Assembly: GCA_021785175.1 (NCBI GenBank) | Contig: JAJYGH010000081.1 | Coordinates: forward strand, 16,163-80,162 | DNA: 64,000 nucleotides | Source: Chloroflexota bacterium | GTDB taxonomy: Bacteria > Chloroflexota > Limnocylindria > Limnocylindrales > CSP1-4 | Reading direction: 5' to 3' | Shown here: positions 41,454 to 50,252 of the stretch, piece by piece | How positions within the stretch are numbered: the stretch's first letter is position 1 | Layout: each line of letters opens with the position of its first letter | Program-made: the position numbers and the translations under genes | Notes under the pieces: generated by a model | Seen by the model: only the letters and a program-made list of their open reading frames with translations | What the model was told of the DNA's origin: nothing | Databases searched by the model: none

Positions 41454-42533
41454 TCAGGCGGGCACGACGGCCGTCTCGACCGAGTAGATCGGCGGCAGGA
41501 GATCCGCGATCCGGCTCCAGTGGGCGCCCTCGTCGCGGCTCGCGAACACCTGTCCCGTGTTCGTGCCGAAGTAGATGCCGAAGGGATCGAGCGTGTCGAC
41601 GGCCATCCCCTCGCGGAGCACGCCGAGGTACGCGCCATCCTGCGGGAGCCCGTCCCGCAGGTCGCGCCACGTCCGCCCCGCGTCCGACGTCGTCCACACC
41701 GCCATCCGCCCGTCGGGCACGAACCGGCCCTGCTCCGCACCGTTGAGCGGGATGCTGAAGACGGTCTCGGGATCGCGAGGATGCGCGACCATCGGGAACC
41801 CGAAGGTCGACGGGAGGCCGTCGTCGAGGCACAGCCACGACTTCCCGGCGTCGTCGCTGCGGTACGTCCCGCAGTGGTTCTGCTGGTAGAGGCGATCCGG
41901 CATCCCCGGTGCGAGCGCCATCTTGTGGACGCACTGGCCGGTCTCGGGGTATTTCTCGGGCATGTAGTCCGCCCGCACCCCGCGGTTGCGCGCCTCCCAC
42001 GTGGCGCCCCCGTCCTCCGTCGCGAAACAGCCCACGGAGGAGATCCCGACCCACATCCGATCGGGGTGCTCCGGATGCGCGAGCACCGTGTGGCAGATCA
42101 GGCCACCGTTGCCCGGTTGCCAGCCCGGCCGCGTGGGGTGATCGCGCAGGCCCGAGACGTGTGACCAGGTCGCGCCGCCGTCGCCAGACCGGAACAGCCC
42201 AGCCGGCTCGACGCCCGCGTACAGCGCACCGTGGGCCGGCGTGATGTGCCAGACCGAGCGCAACGGAGCTTCGTCGGGCCCGTAGTTGAGCCCCGCGCTC
42301 GAGTGCGTCCAGGTCTCGCCGAGGTCGTCGCTGCGCCACACGGCGGCGCCGAACCACGGGTTGCCACCGCCCGCGTACACCGCCCCCGTCGCCGGATCGT
42401 GACAGATGTGGTTGATCGGCCAGCCCTCGCACAGCGGCCCGCGGACCTGCCACGCGTCCGACGTGCCCGCGCCTTCCTCGAGGATGAAGGCGCCCTTCTT
42501 CGTCCCGACCAACAGGAGCACACGCTCGTCCAC
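41454..42533 (-). CDS. BNR/Asp-box beta-propeller protein (exo-sialidase-like)
   Basis: 359 aa with repeated Asp-box-like turns: SDDLGETWTH, SGDGGATWSH, TEDGGATWEA, SDDAGKSWLC, TSDAGRTWRD and SRDEGAHWSR. These give a six- or seven-bladed propeller. There is no signal peptide; GTG 42533 follows GGGGGG. The short LVGTKKGAF start is typical of the 'glycosyl hydrolase' group that sits beside small ubiquitin-like proteins. Sialidase activity is not implied, because the Arg triad cannot be identified. Confidence 0.8.
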   Translation of the reverse strand: MDERVLLLVGTKKGAFILEEGAGTSDAWQVRGPLCEGWPINHICHDPATGAVYAGGGNPWFGAAVWRSDDLGETWTHSSAGLNYGPDEAPLRSVWHITPAHGALYAGVEPAGLFRSGDGGATWSHVSGLRDHPTRPGWQPGNGGLICHTVLAHPEHPDRMWVGISSVGCFATEDGGATWEARNRGVRADYMPEKYPETGQCVHKMALAPGMPDRLYQQNHCGTYRSDDAGKSWLCLDDGLPSTFGFPMVAHPRDPETVFSIPLNGAEQGRFVPDGRMAVWTTSDAGRTWRDLRDGLPQDGAYLGVLREGMAVDTLDPFGIYFGTNTGQVFASRDEGAHWSRIADLLPPIYSVETAVVPA

Positions 42534-42680
42534 TGACGCCCCCCTGACGTGCCGTCGCCGCCGGTTCGCCGCGCAGAAGCGCGGAGCGGCCGACGATAGC
42601 ACGCGTCGCCCGGATCGGCGGGGGCAGCGCAACCCGGCGCCGGCCGCGGGCCCGTTCCGGCACGAGGCCGGCGGGCGCCC

Positions 42681-43661
42681 TCAGCTCGCGATCGAGACCG
42701 GCAGCGGGGCGTCCACGTCGGGCGCCGCCAGGTCGAGCTCGTCGAGCGCGCGCAGGCCACCGCGGGGCCTCCCCGCGCTCGTGGCGCCGGTCATCGCGTC
42801 GCCGAGGGTGTAGTAGCGCCGGTAGTCGGCCGGGGACATCGAGCTGTACCGGTAGAACACCTTGTAGAACTGGTGGATGTTCGTGTAGCCGACGATCCGC
42901 GCGATGTCGCAGACGTTGACGTCGGTTCCGAGGAGGAGCCGCCGGGCCTCCGCGAGCCGGACGTTCGTCAGGTATTCCTTGAAGCCGACGTTCGTCACCT
43001 CCTTGAAGAGGTGCCGGACGCGCGACGGGCTGACGTGCACGAACGCGGACACGTCCTCGAGCGTCACGTTCTCCCGGAAGTGGTCCTCGACGTAGCACAG
43101 GACGGGGCGGACCTGCTCGAGCCGGTCCGCATCCCCGAGGCCCTGGCCGATCGCGGCCGGCCGCCAGTCGCTGACGAGGAGGCCGAGCACGCGGCGGAGG
43201 TTCGCGTCGAGGAGATGGCGATCCGCTCGTTCGCGGCGCTCCCACGTGACCCGCAGATCCTCGAATGTGTCCGCGAGTTTCGCGGCGAGGGGCGTTCCGT
43301 GCCGGATCGGGTTCGACAGCGCGCTCTGCCTCGTGAACGGGGCCAGGTACTCGGCATCGAACGGCCGGGACCCGGGCGGCGCGATGAGCTCGGGCAGGAA
43401 CAGCAGGAGCTGGAGCCGCAGCGGGTCCGGCCCGTCGGTGACCGCGACGTGTGGCTCGGAGTAGTCGACCACGACGACGTCGCCGGGCTCGACCGGGACC
43501 GGGCGTCGCCCGAACAGGAACCGTCCCGTCCCCTCCAGGCACAGCGCGATCTCCATGTAGTCGTGCCAGTGCAGCCGCGCCTCTTCCTCGGACGTCTGGT
43601 AATCGAGAATCGATAGAGGAAAGTCGCGGTCGAGCGGGTAGTGCCAGACGTAGACGGCCAC
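42681..43661 (-). CDS. AraC-family regulator with cupin sensor
   Basis: 326 aa. The N-terminal 110 residues form a cupin ligand domain (LHWHDYMEIALCLEG... PVEPGDVVVVDYSEPHV). Residues about 195-295 carry the two AraC helix-turn-helix motifs (LEDVSAFVHVSPSRVRHLFKE and CDIARIVGYTNIHQFYKVFYR). The C-terminal 35 residues are an extra tail. It is divergent from the Old-Yellow-Enzyme gene with 274 bp between, so it likely controls that gene. Confidence 0.87.
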   Translation of the reverse strand: MAVYVWHYPLDRDFPLSILDYQTSEEEARLHWHDYMEIALCLEGTGRFLFGRRPVPVEPGDVVVVDYSEPHVAVTDGPDPLRLQLLLFLPELIAPPGSRPFDAEYLAPFTRQSALSNPIRHGTPLAAKLADTFEDLRVTWERRERADRHLLDANLRRVLGLLVSDWRPAAIGQGLGDADRLEQVRPVLCYVEDHFRENVTLEDVSAFVHVSPSRVRHLFKEVTNVGFKEYLTNVRLAEARRLLLGTDVNVCDIARIVGYTNIHQFYKVFYRYSSMSPADYRRYYTLGDAMTGATSAGRPRGGLRALDELDLAAPDVDAPLPVSIAS

Positions 43662-43935
43662 GTGGAGGACGCTCCTCGGTCACGATGCCCCGCGGGACCA
43701 GCGGGGCCACGGTCGCGACCGATCATCGGGCCTTTCGGCGGACAGCAGGAGGGCCGTTCGGCCCGAATCGCCCACGCGAAGGTGGGGTGCCGGGCTGCGG
43801 CAGCCGGTCCTGCCAGTTTCTCGGCCAGATGTGACATTGCCGCCTCGTTCGGCGAGCCGCAGATTGGGGTGAGGGGATCGAGTGATCGCTCGCCGCGCTG
43901 CCCCGATTCGCGCGCGGCGACGGATGGGAGAGACG

Positions 43936-46158
43936 ATGGCCGTGCCGTTCCCGCACCTGTTCAGTCCGATCCAGCTCGGGAACATCGAGCTGCCGAACCG
44001 CGTCGTGCACGTTCCGACGGACATCAGCTCGTCACACGCGGATGGCGAGGTCAGCGAGCGGGACATCCACCATCACGCCGACATCGCGCGCGGCGGCGCC
44101 GGCTTCATCATCGTCGGCGCGACCACGCCCGACGCGAAGACCGGTCGCCCGACGGTGACCTGCCTGGTCGCGGACGGCGACAACTACATCCCCGGGCTCG
44201 CGCGCCTGGCCGAGAGCATGCACCGCTACGGCTCGAAGTGCGCCGTGCAGCTCCAGCACCCGGGCCGGCAGTGCGCGATCCCGCGCTACAACACCCTCGG
44301 GGCGAACGACCGCGTCATCAAGATCCCGTGGTCGGCCGGGCACGAGATCGTCTACGAGAACGCGGAGGAGAAGGGGAAGCAGATCCGCGAGGCGTCGATC
44401 ACCGAGATTCTCGACCTGGTGGACATGTTCTCCGAGGCCGCGTGGCGCGTGAAGCAGGCGGGTTTCGACGCGGTGGAGCTCCACGCCGCGCACGGCTACC
44501 TGCTCTCCGAGTTCATGAGCCCGGTCCTGAACCGCCGGACGGACCGGTTCGGGGGAACGCTCGAGAACCGGATGCGGTTCACGCTCGCGGTCGTCGACCA
44601 GATCCGGAAGAAGTGTGGGAAGTCGTTCCCGGTGCTCGTGCGGTACTCGTTCGAGGAGTTCGTGCCGGGCGGGCGCACGCTCGAGGAGGGTGTCGAGATC
44701 GCGCGGATGCTCGAGCAGGCCGGCTGCGCGGGAGTCGACATCAGCCAGGGGATCCAGGAGAGCGCGGGCGCGGGCTTCGACCCGATGCAGTACCCGCAGG
44801 GCTGGGCGACGTACGCCGCCGAGGCCGTCAAGAAAGCGGTCCGCATCCCGGTCATCACGAGCCACTCGCTGCGCGACCCCGAGTACTGCGAGCGGATCCT
44901 GGCCGAGGGCAGGACCGACCTCGTGGGCCTGTCGCGCCAGCTGCTCGCCGATCCATACTGGCCTGTGAAGGCACAGCTGGGACGCCTCAAGTCGATCCGG
45001 AAGTGCATCTCCTGCCTTGGCGGATGCTGGCAGGAATCGCTGATGGCGAAGCACGAGATCCAGTGCTCGATCAACGCGGCCTGCGGAAACCCCGAGTTCG
45101 CGGAGATGCGCCGGACCGGCAAGCCCGTCCGGGTCGCGGTCGTCGGCGGGGGCCCGGCCGGCATGGAGGCGGCGCGCATCGCGACCGAGCGCGGGCACCA
45201 GGTCACGCTGTTCGAGCAGGCCGGCGAGCTCGGCGGCGGGATGCTGTACGTGTGCCTGGTGCCGGGCAAGGAGAAGATGCGCTGGTACCTGGACTGGATC
45301 CGGGACCAGCTGCTCGACCTGCAGGTCGACATCCGCCTCAACCATGCCCCGACCGTCGACGAGCTGCGCGAGTACGACGTCGTCCTGAATGCGACGGGCG
45401 CCGAGTCGTACGTGCCGGAGGTGCACGGCCGTGCGGACCTCGTCGTGCCGTTCGAGGACGCCATGGCGTGCCCGAAGGTCGCCTGCGAGTGCCACCCCGG
45501 CGGCCGCCGGCTGACGAAGCTGGGGCAGCGCGTGCTGCTGTGGGGCGACCACTACGCGGCCACCGACACGGCGGCGTTCCTCGGCGCGCACGGCAAGGAG
45601 GTGACGATCGTCACCGAGAACCGCGAGTTCGCGGCCGAGACAGAAGTCATCCACATGTACGTGCTGCGCAAGCGGTTCGCGCAGGGCGACGCCGAGGTGC
45701 TCGCGTCGCGGCCGTACAAGCACGCGGTGACGGTGCTGACCGGGACGCGCGTCCTGGAGATCCGCGACGGCGGCGAGGTCGTGCTGGAGGACCGGGACTT
45801 CAACCAGGCGACGGTCGAGGTCGACACGGTCGTGAACTGCCACACGCGCTCCAAGGTGGGCCTGTTCCAGGAGCTGCGGGCGGCGGGCATCCACGTCCTC
45901 AACGCGGGCGACGCGGTCCGGCCGCGGAACCTGTACCACGCGGTGCACGAGGGCAGTGCGTTCGGGCTCGCGGTCGACGAGCACATGCTGTTCAACCCGA
46001 ACCACGCCATGATCAACAACCTGCCGATCGACGTTCTGAGCCAGCTGACGCGACCGGAAGGGCCGGCGTATTCGCGGGTCCTGATGGAGGAGCAGCTCCG
46101 ACAACTGACGCCGACGGTCGCCGCAGGGTCCAGGGGGCACTCGAACGGCGAGCGTTGA
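43936..46158 (+). CDS. FAD/FMN/4Fe-4S enoate reductase (FadH/BaiCD-type)
   Basis: 740 aa from ATG 43936 (ATG 43924 is possible). The N-terminal Old-Yellow-Enzyme barrel (residues 1-345) includes VELHAAHGYLLSEFMSP and RTDRFGG. A [4Fe-4S] site has Cys357, Cys360, Cys364 and Cys377. The C-terminal FAD/NAD(P)H domains begin at VAVVGGGPAGMEAA (about 402). This is the architecture of 2,4-dienoyl-CoA reductase, trimethylamine dehydrogenase-like and bile-acid BaiCD enzymes. The substrate is unknown. Histamine/amine dehydrogenase relatives are also possible. Confidence 0.88.
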   Translation: MAVPFPHLFSPIQLGNIELPNRVVHVPTDISSSHADGEVSERDIHHHADIARGGAGFIIVGATTPDAKTGRPTVTCLVADGDNYIPGLARLAESMHRYGSKCAVQLQHPGRQCAIPRYNTLGANDRVIKIPWSAGHEIVYENAEEKGKQIREASITEILDLVDMFSEAAWRVKQAGFDAVELHAAHGYLLSEFMSPVLNRRTDRFGGTLENRMRFTLAVVDQIRKKCGKSFPVLVRYSFEEFVPGGRTLEEGVEIARMLEQAGCAGVDISQGIQESAGAGFDPMQYPQGWATYAAEAVKKAVRIPVITSHSLRDPEYCERILAEGRTDLVGLSRQLLADPYWPVKAQLGRLKSIRKCISCLGGCWQESLMAKHEIQCSINAACGNPEFAEMRRTGKPVRVAVVGGGPAGMEAARIATERGHQVTLFEQAGELGGGMLYVCLVPGKEKMRWYLDWIRDQLLDLQVDIRLNHAPTVDELREYDVVLNATGAESYVPEVHGRADLVVPFEDAMACPKVACECHPGGRRLTKLGQRVLLWGDHYAATDTAAFLGAHGKEVTIVTENREFAAETEVIHMYVLRKRFAQGDAEVLASRPYKHAVTVLTGTRVLEIRDGGEVVLEDRDFNQATVEVDTVVNCHTRSKVGLFQELRAAGIHVLNAGDAVRPRNLYHAVHEGSAFGLAVDEHMLFNPNHAMINNLPIDVLSQLTRPEGPAYSRVLMEEQLRQLTPTVAAGSRGHSNGER

Positions 46159-46380
46159 CCGCTCGCCGGGCAGATCTCGGACGCGGGACGAGGGCCGGCC
46201 TTCCCCACGCCGGCCCCGTTCCGGTCCTTGTCACCGGAGCCCGCGGTTCGGCCCGTTCCCGGATCGGGCGCCGCCGTCTGCGGTCGTGCCGGCGATGGCG
46301 CCCGGCCCCGGACGCCCCGGCCACGACGGTGCCGCCGGGCCACGAAGGTGCCGTCGGGTCCGGCGCCGTAACCTGAGCCC

Positions 46381-47178
46381 GTGGCCATCCTCGCCCTCAA
46401 GCTGGTCCTCACGCCGCTGCTGATCGGCGGCGCGAGCCTGGGTGCACGCCGCTGGGGCCCGCTGATCGGCGGGTGGCTCGTCTCGCTGCCGCTGACCTCC
46501 GGTCCGGTCGCGCTGTTTCTCGCCCTCGACCGCGGGCCGGCGTTCGCCGCCCAGGCCGCGGAAGCCTCGGTGGCGGGCAACATCGCGATCGTCGCGTTCT
46601 GTCTCGCATACGCCGGTGTCGCGCACCGGGCCGGATGGCCGGTGGCGATCGCGGCCGCGGGCGCGGGCTGGCTCGCGGCCGCACTCGCGCTCCAGCCGGC
46701 TCTCGCGCTGCCGGTGGGCCTGGTGTTCGCGCTGTCCGTGGCGGTCCTGGCGCTCGGCCTGCGATTCATGCCGGCTGGCAGGCGCTCCGCGATGCCTGCG
46801 GCGCCGCCTTCGTGGGACCTCCCGCTGCGCGTCGCCGTGGGCACGGGCGTCGTTGTCGCGCTCACGGCCGCGGCGCCGGCGCTCGGATCGTCGGCGAGCG
46901 GCCTGCTCGCGATGCTCCCCGTCATCGCCACAGTCATCGCGACGTTCACACACCGGCGCAACGGGCCCGACGAGGCGATCGGCGTGCTCCGCGGGGTCGT
47001 CACCGGCCTCTTCGGGACCGCGGCGTTCCTGGCGGTTGTGAGCGCGTCGATCGTGCCGCTCGGCGTCGTGGCCTCGTTCGCGGCGGCGATCGCGACGGTG
47101 GCGCTCGTGCAGTCCTTTGCGCTGTCCTCGCTCCGGCGGCAGGGTGCCGGGACCGCCGTGCGAGAGGTCGGAGCCTAG
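46381..47178 (+). CDS. Polytopic membrane protein, internal duplication
   Basis: 265 aa, almost entirely hydrophobic, with about eight membrane helices. Two halves look related: GWLVSLPLTSGPVALFLALDRG in the first and GLLAMLPVIATVIATFTHRRNG in the second. Each half is followed by a conserved small-residue helix. No substrate motif is recognised. The inverted-duplication layout suggests a small transporter. It is convergent with fdhD. Confidence 0.65.
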   Translation: MAILALKLVLTPLLIGGASLGARRWGPLIGGWLVSLPLTSGPVALFLALDRGPAFAAQAAEASVAGNIAIVAFCLAYAGVAHRAGWPVAIAAAGAGWLAAALALQPALALPVGLVFALSVAVLALGLRFMPAGRRSAMPAAPPSWDLPLRVAVGTGVVVALTAAAPALGSSASGLLAMLPVIATVIATFTHRRNGPDEAIGVLRGVVTGLFGTAAFLAVVSASIVPLGVVASFAAAIATVALVQSFALSSLRRQGAGTAVREVGA

Positions 47179-47219
47179 GAAGAGCGGCGGGGCCGAGACG
47201 GTCGCGTCCGCTCGCGCGC

Positions 47220-48068
47220 TCAGGACTCCAGGTCGATTCGCTCCGGGTGCGCGTACACGTTGAAGCCGTCGCCCCGCAGGAACCCGATGAGCGTCATGCC
47301 GAGGCGATCCGCGGCCTCGACCGCGAGGTCGGTCGGCGCCGAGACGGCGCACGTCACGGGAATTCCGGCCATCGCCGCCTTCTGCACGATCTCGAAGCTG
47401 ACGCGCCCGGAGACGAGCAGCAGCGACGCGTGCAGCGGGAGCCGCCGGCCGATCGCCATCGACCCGACCAGCTTGTCGAGCGCGTTGTGCCGCCCGACGT
47501 CCTCGCGGACGCCCTGGGGCCGGCCATCGGCGTCGAACAGCCCTGCGGCGTGGAGGCCTCCCGTCGCGTCGAAGGCCGCCTGCGCCGCGCGCAGGACCGG
47601 CGGCAGCGCGAGCACGGTCGTCCGGGTGACGGCCGGCCCCGGTGGCAGGAGATCGCAGCGGGTCTCGACGTCGTCGAGCGACGCCTTCCCGCAGATCCCG
47701 CAGCTCGCGGTCACGGCGAAGTGGCGGCTGGCGGTCCGCGAGGCATCGAACGCGCGGGCGAGGCGGACGGTCACGACGTTGTCGGGGCGGGCGACGACGG
47801 CGGGGTCGGCGAGATCGAACCCGACGATCTCGTCGGGAGCGACGAGCCCCTCCGTGACGAGGAACCCCGCCGCGAGTTCCTCGTCGTGGCCCGGCGTCCG
47901 CATCGTCACCGCGACGTCGACAGGCTCCTGCCCGGGGCCTGCGGCACGGATCTCCATCGGCTCCTCGCCCGCGAGCGCGTCCGGGCGGTTCTGCACGATG
48001 GGGCCGCGGACCGCGAGCGTCCGGATTCCGATGATGTCGCGACCGGGTGAGGAGAGCCCTGGATGCAC
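47220..48068 (-). CDS. fdhD: Formate dehydrogenase sulfurtransferase FdhD
   Basis: 282 aa. FdhD moves sulfur from a desulfurase to bis-MGD molybdenum cofactor so that formate dehydrogenase becomes active. The CxxC of the sulfur-carrying loop is present (Cys123 and Cys126 in SCGICG). Typical blocks are PGHDEELAAGFLVTEGL, REDVGRHNALDKLVG and SGRVSFEIVQKAAMAGIP. Start GTG 48068 has a CGAGG ribosome site. Longer frames upstream are not conserved. No formate dehydrogenase gene lies in the window. Confidence 0.92.
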   Translation of the reverse strand: MHPGLSSPGRDIIGIRTLAVRGPIVQNRPDALAGEEPMEIRAAGPGQEPVDVAVTMRTPGHDEELAAGFLVTEGLVAPDEIVGFDLADPAVVARPDNVVTVRLARAFDASRTASRHFAVTASCGICGKASLDDVETRCDLLPPGPAVTRTTVLALPPVLRAAQAAFDATGGLHAAGLFDADGRPQGVREDVGRHNALDKLVGSMAIGRRLPLHASLLLVSGRVSFEIVQKAAMAGIPVTCAVSAPTDLAVEAADRLGMTLIGFLRGDGFNVYAHPERIDLES

Positions 48069-48204
48069 GGCGTGCCTCGGGATGCGTGGCCGGAGCGGGC
48101 CAGGCGCGTCACCGGTCGCGCGGCTGCCGCGACCGACCCCGGGACTATAGCGCTCCGTCGCCGCCGGTCCACCCAGGGGGCCGGTCCTCCTAGACTTGGC
48201 CGCG

Positions 48205-48351
48205 ATGCCGCGCCTCGTGACCGCCATGCGCCGCGTCGCCCCGCTCCGCGAGGGCGGCTCGCGCCCCGCGATCGTCGAGGCTGACGATGACGGGCTCTAC
48301 GTCGTGAAGTTCCGCCTGGCCGCGGCTCCGTCGAGCTCCGCGGGCTCGTGA
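48205..48351 (+). pseudogene. Truncated HipA-like kinase (N-terminal stump)
   Basis: A 48-codon frame starts at ATG 48205. It matches only the first 38 residues of the HipA-like kinase family common in Actinobacteria and Chloroflexota: PRLVTAMRRVAPLREGG, then EADDDGLYVVKFR. After KFR the conserved GAGQGP loop is replaced by Ala/Ser residues, and a stop follows. The stop overlaps the GTG start of the next gene (GTGA). I infer an internal deletion that removed about 200 codons. It could still be translated and couple the HAD gene. Confidence 0.65.
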
Positions 48352-48983
48352 ACCCCGCGGCCCGCTCCCCGATCTCTGCCGTCGTCTTCGACCTCGGGGG
48401 CGTCCTGATCGACTGGGATCCCCGCCACCTGTACAGGCGGCTGTTCGCCGGCGACGAGCAGGCGATGGAGGCGTTCCTCGCGACCGTCTGCACGCCCGAG
48501 TGGAACGCCCGCCAGGACGCCGGCCGGCCCTGGGCCGAGGCCGTCCGCGAACTCGTCGGGCTCCACCCGGACCGGCGGGCGCTCATCGTCGCGTACCACG
48601 AGCGCTGGGAAGAGATGCTGGGGGGCGCGATCGAGGGCACGGTGGCCGTCCTCGGGGACCTGCGCGAGGCCGGGGTCGCCTGCTACGCGCTCAGCAACTG
48701 GTCCGCCGAGACGTTCCCCATCGCTCGGGAGCGCTTCGGGTTCCTCTCCTGGTTCGAGGACATCGTGATCTCGGGCGATCTCCGGACGATCAAGCCCGAC
48801 CCCGCGATGTTCCGCGTGCTGCTCGAGCGCCACGCACTCCGGCCCGACCGCACGGCGTACGTCGACGACACGCCGGCCAACGTCGAGGCCGCGGAGCGGA
48901 TCGGGCTCATCGCCTTCCGCTTCCGCGATCCGTCCGCGCTGCGGCGCGAGCTCGTGGCAATGGGGCTGCCGATCTGCTCCTGA
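48348..48983 (+). CDS. HAD-superfamily hydrolase
   Basis: 211 aa with all four HAD motifs: VVFDLGGVLIDWDP (nucleophile Asp), ALSNWS (motif II), IKPDPAMF (Lys, motif III) and YVDDTPANVEAAE (motif IV). An alpha-helical type 1 cap lies between motifs I and II. It is of the 2-haloacid dehalogenase/epoxide-hydrolase-N-like subgroup and most likely a small phosphatase. Start GTG 48348 overlaps the HipA stump. Confidence 0.88.
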   Translation: MNPAARSPISAVVFDLGGVLIDWDPRHLYRRLFAGDEQAMEAFLATVCTPEWNARQDAGRPWAEAVRELVGLHPDRRALIVAYHERWEEMLGGAIEGTVAVLGDLREAGVACYALSNWSAETFPIARERFGFLSWFEDIVISGDLRTIKPDPAMFRVLLERHALRPDRTAYVDDTPANVEAAERIGLIAFRFRDPSALRRELVAMGLPICS

Positions 48984-49199
48984 CCGTCCTGTCGCGCGCC
49001 GCGGTGCGTGAGCGGGGTGCCGCGGTGGGTTGCGCGGTCCTATGATCGGCCGAGGGAAGCTGGAGGGGGCCGGAGCCGGGCCCCGCACCGACCGGCGCGG
49101 ACGTTCGATCGACCAGACAGGAGCGGAATGCGTGGGAATGAACGCGCTCCCCGCGCCGGGGCCGCGTGCCGCCGTGCCGGGCCTGGCGGAGCAGACGTT

Positions 49200-50252
49200 G
49201 TGAGCGGGCAAACTGCCGGCGGTGAGGCCGGTGCACTGGGCGGACGGATCCGCGTCGGCGTCGCCGGGAGCGGGTTCATCGGAGAGACGCATCTCGCGGC
49301 GTGGACGGCCGAGGGCGTGCCGGCGGTCGTGTACGACGTGGACGCGGGCCGGGCGGCCGATCTCGCCGGGCAGTTCGGCGCGGCCACGGCCGCCTCGCTC
49401 GAGGCGCTGTTCGCGGCGGTGGACGTCGTCGACGTGTGCACGCCGACCCACCTCCACGCCGGGATCGCGATCCAGGCGGCGAAGGCCCACCGCCACGTCA
49501 TCTGCGAGAAGCCGATGGCGCGCACGCTGGCGGACGCCGAGGCCATGATCCTGGCTGCACGCGAGAACGGAGTCCGCCTGCTGGTCGGCCACGTCGTGCG
49601 GTTCTTCCCGGAGTACGTCGCGGCGCGCGACGCCGTGCTCACCGGGCAGATCGGCGATCCGGCCGTCCTTCGCCTGACGCGCGCCAGCTTCCGGCCGCGG
49701 CAGCCGGCGGGCCACTGGTTCTTCGACCACGCGAAGTCCGGCGGGATCGTCCTCGACCTGATGATCCACGACCTCGACTACGCGCGCTGGGTGGCGGGCG
49801 AGGTCGTCGCGGTCGAGTGCCGCTCGGCGATCGTCGAGCGCCCCGAGGCCGGCGTGGACCACGCCGTCGCGATCCTCACCCACGCGTCCGGCGCCATCAG
49901 TCACATCTCGGCGTCCTGGGCGTACGCGCCGCCCACGTTCCGCACGGCGTTCGAGATCGCCGGGTCCCGCGGTCTGATCGACCACGACTCCGCGCTCACG
50001 GCGCCCATCACGCCGTCGCTGCTGGCGGGTGCGGACGGCGCCGCAACCACCGCCCTGGCCGACACGTCGCTCAACGGCGACCCGTTCCGCCGCGAACTCG
50101 CGGAGTTCGCGCGGGCGATCGTCGACCGGACGACGACCCGCACGAGCGCGGAGGAGGCGCTCGCGACGCTCCGGCTCGCGCTCGCCGCCGACGCGTCGGC
50201 GCACGAGGGCGGCAGGGTGGTCCGGCTCCAGACAGCGGAGGCGGCGCGATGA
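49200..50252 (+). CDS. Gfo/Idh/MocA-family oxidoreductase
   Basis: 350 aa. The Rossmann motif GVAGSGFIGETH is followed by VDVVDVCTPTHLHAG and the catalytic CEKPMA motif. The second conserved block is FDHAKSGGIVLDLMIHDLDYARW with the active-site Asp/His. Such enzymes oxidise or reduce sugars or inositols with NAD(P). Start GTG 49200 has GGAG eight bases upstream. The frame extends to 49008 but has no homology. The stop overlaps the next homologous gene by ATGA. Confidence 0.87.
   Translation: MSGQTAGGEAGALGGRIRVGVAGSGFIGETHLAAWTAEGVPAVVYDVDAGRAADLAGQFGAATAASLEALFAAVDVVDVCTPTHLHAGIAIQAAKAHRHVICEKPMARTLADAEAMILAARENGVRLLVGHVVRFFPEYVAARDAVLTGQIGDPAVLRLTRASFRPRQPAGHWFFDHAKSGGIVLDLMIHDLDYARWVAGEVVAVECRSAIVERPEAGVDHAVAILTHASGAISHISASWAYAPPTFRTAFEIAGSRGLIDHDSALTAPITPSLLAGADGAATTALADTSLNGDPFRRELAEFARAIVDRTTTRTSAEEALATLRLALAADASAHEGGRVVRLQTAEAAR

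Noticed and set aside
43641..46376. 911-codon open frame overlapping the Old-Yellow-Enzyme gene on the same strand
   Set aside because: The other frame carries the flavin, Fe-S and nucleotide motifs; this one is a low-complexity shadow.
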